Shown here piece by piece: positions 6,270 through 10,260 of a stretch of 10,260 bases of DNA; position 1 is the stretch's first letter, and the number at the start of each line of letters is the position of its first letter. The translations under genes were made by a program, and so were the position numbers. Under the pieces are notes generated by a model. It saw only the letters and a list, made by a program, of their open reading frames with translations. It ran no database searches and was not told where the DNA came from. Source of the DNA: Candidatus Sifarchaeum subterraneum (lineage in GTDB: Archaea > Asgardarchaeota > Sifarchaeia > Sifarchaeales > Sifarchaeaceae); NCBI GenBank assembly GCA_016292335.1, contig JAECRX010000084.1, forward strand, positions 1-10,260, given 5' to 3'.

Positions 6270-6880
6270 TCATAGCTTTTTTCGAGTGTACCTTTTATCC
6301 TGTTTCACTTCAAGATTATATGCCCTTGCACTTGATAACATGGCAAAACAATAAAGATTTGCATTGTTTAAGGTATGATCATCCAAATAAGCTAACATTT
6401 CATCCATTTCTGCATTTTTCCAGAAAAGAGGGAAAAGAGAAAGCCCAGTCATGCTGAATTCAAGCTGGATATCTTCTACATGCACGGGAGGTTCTACAGT
6501 GATGTTTATCCCTGTCACTACATTTTTTGAGGAGGCAACTGCAAATTCAGTTCTCTTAGTGCCCTACTCACGCACCCAGCATCGGATATATATGTAAATT
6601 CAAGACTTAGCCCGGAGAGTTTATGTTGTATTCTGGTACATCCCTAGTTGGGATGTATATCTTTGATGATCATGATATTCTTCAACAGCCTCGGAATCCG
6701 CTTTCTCTTCCGGCCAGGTTTCTTTAGTGGAGCAATTTCCCCTGTTCTAAATTACTCCTCCCTTTTCCGCGAAAAAATCGTCTTTTCCAGACCATATTGC
6801 TTCAGTATCTTGTCCAAATCCCTCTTCTTTCCCTCTCCTTTTACTTCATATTCCTCTGTGGCCGAAATATATATATGCAT
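6270..6880 (-). pseudogene. Decayed DDE transposase with HTH and rve core (IS481/IS3-like)
   Basis: Read on the minus strand from ATG 6880, the frame gives an HTH-like start KKRDLDKILKQYGLEKTIFS, a TAA at codon 43 (6752-6754), then APLKKPGRKRK. Next comes DIHPN, a TAG at codon 79 (6644-6646) where the family has tyrosine, and GCTRIQHKL. This matches the 'HPxYGxRRI...L' signature after a 'KKPGRKRK' linker in IS481/IS3 transposases. VSRALRELNLQLPPQK follows, like the usual second helical segment. A frameshift near 6530-6565 moves the homology to another frame, where AYLDDHT (6372-6392) resembles the 'hhYLDDHSR' second-aspartate strand of the rve catalytic core, followed by SSARAYNLEV. The first Asp strand and the final DDE glutamate region are not recognisable. 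About 200 of the usual 300 or so residues can be traced. It is clearly inactive. Confidence 0.55.
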
Positions 6881-7157
6881 CCTCTATTCTTCCATGAACC
6901 ATAAAAACAACAGAACATGGAAAGCGCTTTCATCATTTATTTGTTTCGAAAAATTACTGTTTATCATTATTCTTAAGTACATAGTAAAATACTTTAAGAG
7001 AAGATCCCTTGGGAAGATGAAATGGCTTAGAACATGATGAAGAAAAAAACTTTAAACATAATTATTATGCTTAAAAAAGAAAAGTTTTAAGGGAGTCGTT
7101 TCGATAATTAGAACACAACTGATTAGAAAAAATAGATTTCTTTTCTTAGCTCGTATC
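6881..7157. other. Intergenic stretch upstream of the hdr promoter
   Basis: This stretch is AT-rich. I see no gene, RNA or repeat. An open plus-strand frame overlapping the fossil (6648-7037) has no family resemblance. Confidence 0.4.
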
Positions 7158-7167
7158 CTTTATAAAC
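7158..7167 (+). promoter_or_regulatory. Probable TATA box of the hdrCBA operon
   Basis: CTTTATAAAC lies about 40 bases before the hdrC start. A start site about 25 bases on (7185-7190) would give a very short leader that still holds the GGAAGTGA ribosome binding site at 7190-7197. Confidence 0.5.
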
Positions 7168-7189
7168 ACCCAAAAGACCAAAATAAATC

Positions 7190-7197
7190 GGAAGTGA
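7190..7197 (+). promoter_or_regulatory. Shine-Dalgarno site of hdrC supporting a TTG start
   Basis: GGAAGTGA, one base from GGAGGTGA, stands 4 bases before TTG 7202. The GTG inside the motif (7194) leads at once to a TGA, so TTG 7202 is the likely start. Confidence 0.55.
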
Positions 7198-7201
7198 ATA
7201 A

Positions 7202-7750
7202 TTGACCGAAGAAAAAGTCAAACCGTTTAAAGTTGAAGAACCGCTAAGAATCGCGCGACTTGACCCCACTTTCAAAGGCGAAATAATGGAAGAACCTAAC
7301 GCAGAGTTAATCAAATATTGTTTTCAATGCGGAACATGTACCGGAAGTTGTATAGCCACACGATTTGAGAATAACTTTAACCCTCGTCGTATAATAAAAG
7401 CAGCACTTCTCGGACTTAAAGAGTTAGTATTATCCAGCGATGTGCTTTGGATCTGTACTTTATGCTATCAGTGCTCCGAGAGGTGTCCACAAGGTGTAAA
7501 AATTTCTGAATTCATGGAAGTGCTCAGACATCTTGCAGTAAAATATGGCTATATTCATCCGTCACTCCGGTTACAAGCAGAAGCGATTTTGAGATCTGGG
7601 CGAGTATACGAAGATGAAGATACCGCAAATGTTATGAGAGAGGATGTTTCACTTCCACCCGCTCTTTCTGTCGATATGGATGAAGTTTCAAAAATATTGA
7701 ACCGGACGGGGATATCTAATATTCTTCTAAGAGAGGAGGGAGACCGGTAA
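7202..7750 (+). CDS. hdrC: Heterodisulfide reductase subunit C (HdrC), iron-sulfur electron-transfer subunit
   Basis: HdrC carries two [4Fe-4S] clusters that pass electrons between HdrA and the catalytic HdrB. It is cytoplasmic. The protein has 182 residues, the usual HdrC size. Its two ferredoxin motifs are C40-x2-C43-x2-C46-x3-C50 (CFQCGTCTGSC) and C85-x2-C88-x2-C91-x3-C95 (CTLCYQCSERCP). They are joined by the typical FNPRRIIKAALLGLKELVLSSDVLWIC segment, here spanning about residues 59-85. The first motif is followed by Ile instead of the common Pro. The helical C-terminal region (FMEVLRHLAVKYGYIHPSLR) is also HdrC-like. The start is TTG 7202, supported by its SD. The stop is 2 bp before hdrB, so the pair is co-translated. 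No membrane segment is present, which argues against the membrane-bound HdrDE type. Confidence 0.9.
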   Translation: MTEEKVKPFKVEEPLRIARLDPTFKGEIMEEPNAELIKYCFQCGTCTGSCIATRFENNFNPRRIIKAALLGLKELVLSSDVLWICTLCYQCSERCPQGVKISEFMEVLRHLAVKYGYIHPSLRLQAEAILRSGRVYEDEDTANVMREDVSLPPALSVDMDEVSKILNRTGISNILLREEGDR

Positions 7751-7752
7751 TT

Positions 7753-8631
7753 ATGAAGTATGCCTTCTTTCCCGGTTGTACAGCACCCTTTCGAACCTAT
7801 GGCTATGAAGTATCCACACGATTAGTCGCTAAGCAACTTGATATCGAATTGATGAGTATGGAAGGATCGAATTGTTGTGGTTTTGCGGTAAGACCTATTG
7901 ACAAACTCAGCAGTATCGTCTTAGCAGCAAGAAATTTTTGTTTAGCAGAAAAGATGGCCCTCGATATATGTGTTATCTGCAATGGCTGCTATGAAAATTT
8001 TATTGTAGCGAGAAATGGGCTCCTTACCGATCCGAAACTTCGAAGAGAAGTAAACGATATCCTATCAGAAATCGATATGGAATTTACCGAGTCGGTAGAA
8101 ATTAAACATTTTGCTAGAATTCTTTTTGAAGAAGTAGGTATTTCTAAAATTAAAGAAAGTGTAGTCAGCCCATTAGAAGGGCTTCGAGTGGCTGTTCATT
8201 ATGGTTGTCATGTTTTAAAACCTTCTTATGAATTGGGCTTTTCTGATTGGGAAAACCCAAGGTGGTTAGACCAGCTCGTAGAAGTCACGGGAGCCAAAAG
8301 TATGCCCTATGTAGATAAAATGGCTTGCTGTGGAGGCCCCATAATGGGCTCAGCTATGGATCTGGCCACAAATATGATTAGAGACAAACTTATAAAAATT
8401 AAAAGCGTGAATGTTGATGCAATAGTTACAATTTGTCCTTTCTGTGCATTGCAGTTCGATCTGACTCAACTGGGTGCCGAAAAAAAGTTTAATGAAACAT
8501 ATCGAATACCGTTATTCCACTATCCACAGCTTTTAGGAATAGCACAAGGTCTTGATCCTTTCGATCTGGGATTTTTCGAAAACAGGGTAAATGTATCCAC
8601 GGCACTTGAAAAGGTTGGCATAATTTTTTGA
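7753..8631 (+). CDS. hdrB: Heterodisulfide reductase subunit B (HdrB), catalytic CCG-domain subunit
   Basis: HdrB reduces a disulfide such as CoM-S-S-CoB, or an unknown thiol pair outside methanogens, using two noncubane [4Fe-4S] clusters. The 292-residue protein has both complete CCG modules. The first has C9, C41-C42, C76 and C79 (FPGCT, SNCCGF, CNGC). The second has C152, C192-C193, C228 and C231 (GCHVLKPS, MACCGGP, CPFC). Spacing within each module agrees with methanogen HdrB ligands, so the site looks intact. The length is also typical. ATG 7753 has GGAGGG at 7735-7740 as a somewhat distant SD, and hdrC ends 2 bp before. The natural substrate cannot be read from the sequence: no methanogenesis gene is in this window, and HdrB homologues occur in many non-methanogens. 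Confidence 0.92.
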   Translation: MKYAFFPGCTAPFRTYGYEVSTRLVAKQLDIELMSMEGSNCCGFAVRPIDKLSSIVLAARNFCLAEKMALDICVICNGCYENFIVARNGLLTDPKLRREVNDILSEIDMEFTESVEIKHFARILFEEVGISKIKESVVSPLEGLRVAVHYGCHVLKPSYELGFSDWENPRWLDQLVEVTGAKSMPYVDKMACCGGPIMGSAMDLATNMIRDKLIKIKSVNVDAIVTICPFCALQFDLTQLGAEKKFNETYRIPLFHYPQLLGIAQGLDPFDLGFFENRVNVSTALEKVGIIF

Positions 8632-8642
8632 GCAGGGGATAT

Positions 8643-8649
8643 GGAGGAG
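8643..8649 (+). promoter_or_regulatory. Shine-Dalgarno site of hdrA
   Basis: GGAGGAG at 8643-8649 lies 10 bases before ATG 8660 and 7 before the adjacent in-frame TTG 8657. I favour the ATG. The upstream ATG at 8641 is in another frame. Confidence 0.6.
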
Positions 8650-8659
8650 TATAGACTTG

Positions 8660-9961
8660 ATGGAAAAAACCCAAAATGGAGTATTAATTATCGGAGGAGG
8701 CATTGCAGGAATTCAGGCATCATTAGATCTTGCTGAACAAGGTTTAAAAGTCTACTTGGTTGAAAAAAGTCCGTCTATTGGCGGAGTGATGGCACAACTT
8801 GATAAGACCTTTCCAACTCTCGACTGTAGTGCCTGTATTCTTACGCCAAAAATGGTAGAGGTCAAACTTTCCGAAAATATCGAACTCTTAACATATTCAG
8901 AAGTGGAGGAAGTATCTGGCAAAGCAGGGGACTTTAAAGTCAAGATCTTAAAGAAACCAAGATATGTTAACGAAGAGGTGTGTACGGGATGTGATATTTG
9001 TAGCCAACGCTGTCCCATTGAAGCTCCAAACGAATTTGATTTGGGACTTCAACCACGAAAGGCGATTTATTTACCATTTCCACAAGCAGTTCCCAATACA
9101 TACACCATTGACAAAAACTATTGCATTGAATGTGGCCTTTGTAAAGGGGTTTGCCGGGTAGGAGCTATCGATTATGATCAACAACCCACTATTCTTGAGA
9201 TAGAGGTTGGATCAATTATTATCGCCACTGGATTTGAGATTTTTGATGCCAATTTAAAAGAAGAATATGGCTATCACCTGGACAATGTCATCACTGGGTT
9301 GGAACTTGAACGACTCATAAATGCCTCTGGCCCTACGGGTGGCCACGTCATAAGGTTATCGGACGGCAATCTGCCAAAAAGAGTCGCATTCCTCCAATGT
9401 GTAGGATCGAGAGATGAGAAAGTGGGAAATCTCTATTGCTCCCGTGTTTGTTGCATGTATGCCATTAAACAAGCAGTCCTTATCAAAGAACATGAAGAAG
9501 ATACGGATATTACAATTTACAATATGGATATTCGTGCCTTTGGAAAAGGGTTCGAAGAATTTTATCAAAGAGCCATGAGTGAAGAGTTTGGAACCAAATT
9601 CGTCCGAGGACGCGTAGGTGAACTTTTTGAGATTCCTGAAACGGGCAATATTAGGATTAGGGCCGAAAATACAGACACAGGAGAGTTCACGGAAGAAGAA
9701 TTCGATCTTGTAGTACTTTCTGTAGGACTTATCCCGTGTAAAGATGCTAAAGCTCTTCAAGAACTTTTAGGAATTCAGCAGGATGAAGATGGGTTTTTCA
9801 CAGGCGAAAACCCCGAATTGTTGAGCACAAAAAGTAGTGTAGAGGGAATTTTTATTGCTGGTGTGGTCGAAGGGCCCAAGGATATCCCTGACTCAGTCGC
9901 TCAAGCAGGCGGTGCTGCAATTAAGGCTTCAGTGGTTGCTGTCAAGGGGGGTGAAACATGA
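8660..9961 (+). CDS. hdrA: Heterodisulfide reductase subunit A, short form (HdrA), FAD/iron-sulfur subunit
   Basis: HdrA carries the FAD, which in methanogens bifurcates electrons toward HdrB and ferredoxin. From ATG 8660 the protein has 433 residues. It shows the FAD Rossmann motif GGGIAG (12-17), VEKSPSIGGVMAQLDKTFP with the HdrA cysteine segment LDCSACILTPKM (54-65), and an inserted ferredoxin domain with C108, C111, C114, C118 and C155, C158, C161, C165. It continues with IIIATGFE (187-192), QCVGSRDE and a YCSRVCCMYAIK cysteine cluster (C260, C264, C265), and a C-terminal FAD strand GIFIAGVVEGPKDIPDSVAQ. Methanogen HdrA is about 650 residues, with an extra N-terminal cluster domain and a C-terminal ferredoxin. 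Both are absent here, as in QmoA-like short HdrA proteins. It ends in an ATGA overlap with a following start. The short form may be natural, with the missing parts in the next gene, or reflect insertion. Confidence 0.9.
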   Translation: MEKTQNGVLIIGGGIAGIQASLDLAEQGLKVYLVEKSPSIGGVMAQLDKTFPTLDCSACILTPKMVEVKLSENIELLTYSEVEEVSGKAGDFKVKILKKPRYVNEEVCTGCDICSQRCPIEAPNEFDLGLQPRKAIYLPFPQAVPNTYTIDKNYCIECGLCKGVCRVGAIDYDQQPTILEIEVGSIIIATGFEIFDANLKEEYGYHLDNVITGLELERLINASGPTGGHVIRLSDGNLPKRVAFLQCVGSRDEKVGNLYCSRVCCMYAIKQAVLIKEHEEDTDITIYNMDIRAFGKGFEEFYQRAMSEEFGTKFVRGRVGELFEIPETGNIRIRAENTDTGEFTEEEFDLVVLSVGLIPCKDAKALQELLGIQQDEDGFFTGENPELLSTKSSVEGIFIAGVVEGPKDIPDSVAQAGGAAIKASVVAVKGGET

Positions 9962-10000
9962 AAAACGAAACGGAAAAGAAAGCTTTTGGAGCGAGAATAT
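9958..10000 (+). pseudogene. Start of a further hdr-operon gene, apparently interrupted
   Basis: An ATG overlaps the hdrA stop (ATGA at 9958-9961), the usual sign of a coupled downstream gene. Its first 14 residues, MKNETEKKAFGARI, resemble the charged lead-in before the 'RIGVFVC' segment that opens HdrA/QmoB-type proteins, but this is slight evidence. Beyond about base 10000 the frame loses protein-like character, ending at 10161, while another frame becomes TnpB-like. I infer the gene was cut by an insertion. An alternative is that the overlapping ATG is chance. Confidence 0.3.
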
Positions 10001-10260
10001 ATGAATTTTCAGCAATTTCTTCGGGGTTCCGCGGATGCGGACCTCTATTCTGCGACCAAACAACAAGGAGAAGGGCTCTTGAGCAAATTGAAAAACATAA
10101 AACACAAAGCGAAAGACAAGGCATATCCGGTGATTCTTCGACGCGACACCATCCGTATTGAAGGACAAAAGACACAACTGACCAAATATTGGTTCAAAAT
10201 GCCTGTTTTTGGTGTGCGGGGAGGTATTTGGCTTCCGATAGCACCTCACAGCGAATATAT
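10001..10260 (+). CDS. TnpB/OrfB-like transposon protein, fragment running off the window
   Basis: This frame is open from ATG 10001 (GGAG at 9988-9991 in front) to the window edge, 86 codons. It reads MNFQQFLRGSADADLYSATK, then YPVILRRDTIRIEGQKTQL, then YWFKMPVFGVRGGIWLPIAP. The 'YPVxLRxDTxRIE ... YWxKxPVxGxRGGxWxPI.PH' pattern resembles the middle of the N-terminal (WED-like) region of archaeal IS200/IS605-type TnpB proteins. A full TnpB would begin some 50 or more residues earlier, so the 5' end is probably lost. The same frame is open upstream only to the hdrA stop at 9959-9961. The segment looks more GC-rich than its surroundings, fitting transfer. The catalytic RuvC-like residues and the zinc finger would lie beyond the window, so activity cannot be judged. 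Confidence 0.5.
   Translation, partial: MNFQQFLRGSADADLYSATKQQGEGLLSKLKNIKHKAKDKAYPVILRRDTIRIEGQKTQLTKYWFKMPVFGVRGGIWLPIAPHSEY

Noticed and set aside
6270..6566. Minus-strand frame here first looked like a DsrE-family sulfur-relay protein (RTEFAVASSKN..., SSARAYNLE), tempting beside hdr genes.
   Set aside because: AYLDDHT and the adjoining HPN*GCTRI/GRKRK signatures fit a decayed rve transposase better, and the order with the upstream frame agrees.
6637..6657. Near-perfect inverted repeat TACATCCC-TAGTT-GGGATGTA, possible operator or terminator.
   Set aside because: It falls within the HPN*G codons of the transposase fossil, away from any promoter, so chance or coding constraint explains it.
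6648..7037. Open frame of 129 codons on the plus strand.
   Set aside because: It is Phe/Ser/Ile-rich, resembles no family and is antisense to the transposase fossil for most of its length.
9958..10161. 67-codon frame overlapping the hdrA stop taken as a complete small gene.
   Set aside because: Only the first 14 or so codons look protein-like; the rest is a shadow of the TnpB-like frame from 10001.

Overview
The window is archaeal, AT-rich chromosomal DNA, probably from a metagenome-assembled or little-studied lineage. The evidence is a full-length transcription factor B (TFB), TATA-like boxes upstream of several genes, GGTG/GGAGG Shine-Dalgarno (SD) motifs, frequent GTG/TTG starts, an archaeal-type bipartite lipoate ligase and a heterodisulfide reductase HdrCBA cluster. 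I cannot fix the lineage: Bathyarchaeia-like, Asgard or another Thermoproteota-like group would all fit, and no rRNA or ribosomal marker is present.

Layout. (1) 1-2755, plus strand: a lipoate-assembly cluster. It holds the 3' end of a biotin-synthase-like radical SAM gene, lplA (catalytic ligase domain), lplB (separate accessory domain) and a second biotin-synthase-like radical SAM gene. The two radical SAM proteins fit the archaeal LipS1/LipS2 lipoyl synthase pair. Together the four genes would attach octanoate or lipoate to carrier proteins and insert the two sulfurs. (2) 2785-4548, minus strand: a DUF2225-type zinc-ribbon/TPR-like protein and homoserine kinase (thrB, threonine biosynthesis), each probably with its own promoter. 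(3) 4549-5135: a gene-poor stretch with the thrB promoter, a decayed zinc-ribbon transposase on the plus strand, and the tfb promoter. (4) 5136-6056: tfb. (5) 6057-7201: 1.1 kb without an intact gene. Its core (about 6270-6880, minus strand) is a decayed DDE transposase of IS481/IS3 type, and its right end carries the hdr promoter. (6) 7202-9961: hdrC-hdrB-hdrA, a tight operon that couples electron flow through iron-sulfur clusters and FAD. The HdrA is a short form without the N-terminal and C-terminal extensions of methanogen HdrA. (7) 9958-10260: a next operon gene starts in an ATGA overlap with hdrA but seems to be replaced after about 14 codons by a TnpB-like transposon reading frame that runs off the window.

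Most of the window is housekeeping. The parts worth a second look are the two unannotated transposase fossils, the apparent TnpB-like insertion at the 3' end of the hdr operon, and the compact LipS/Lpl cluster in the same neighbourhood as hdr genes. I did not find a convincing wholly new system.
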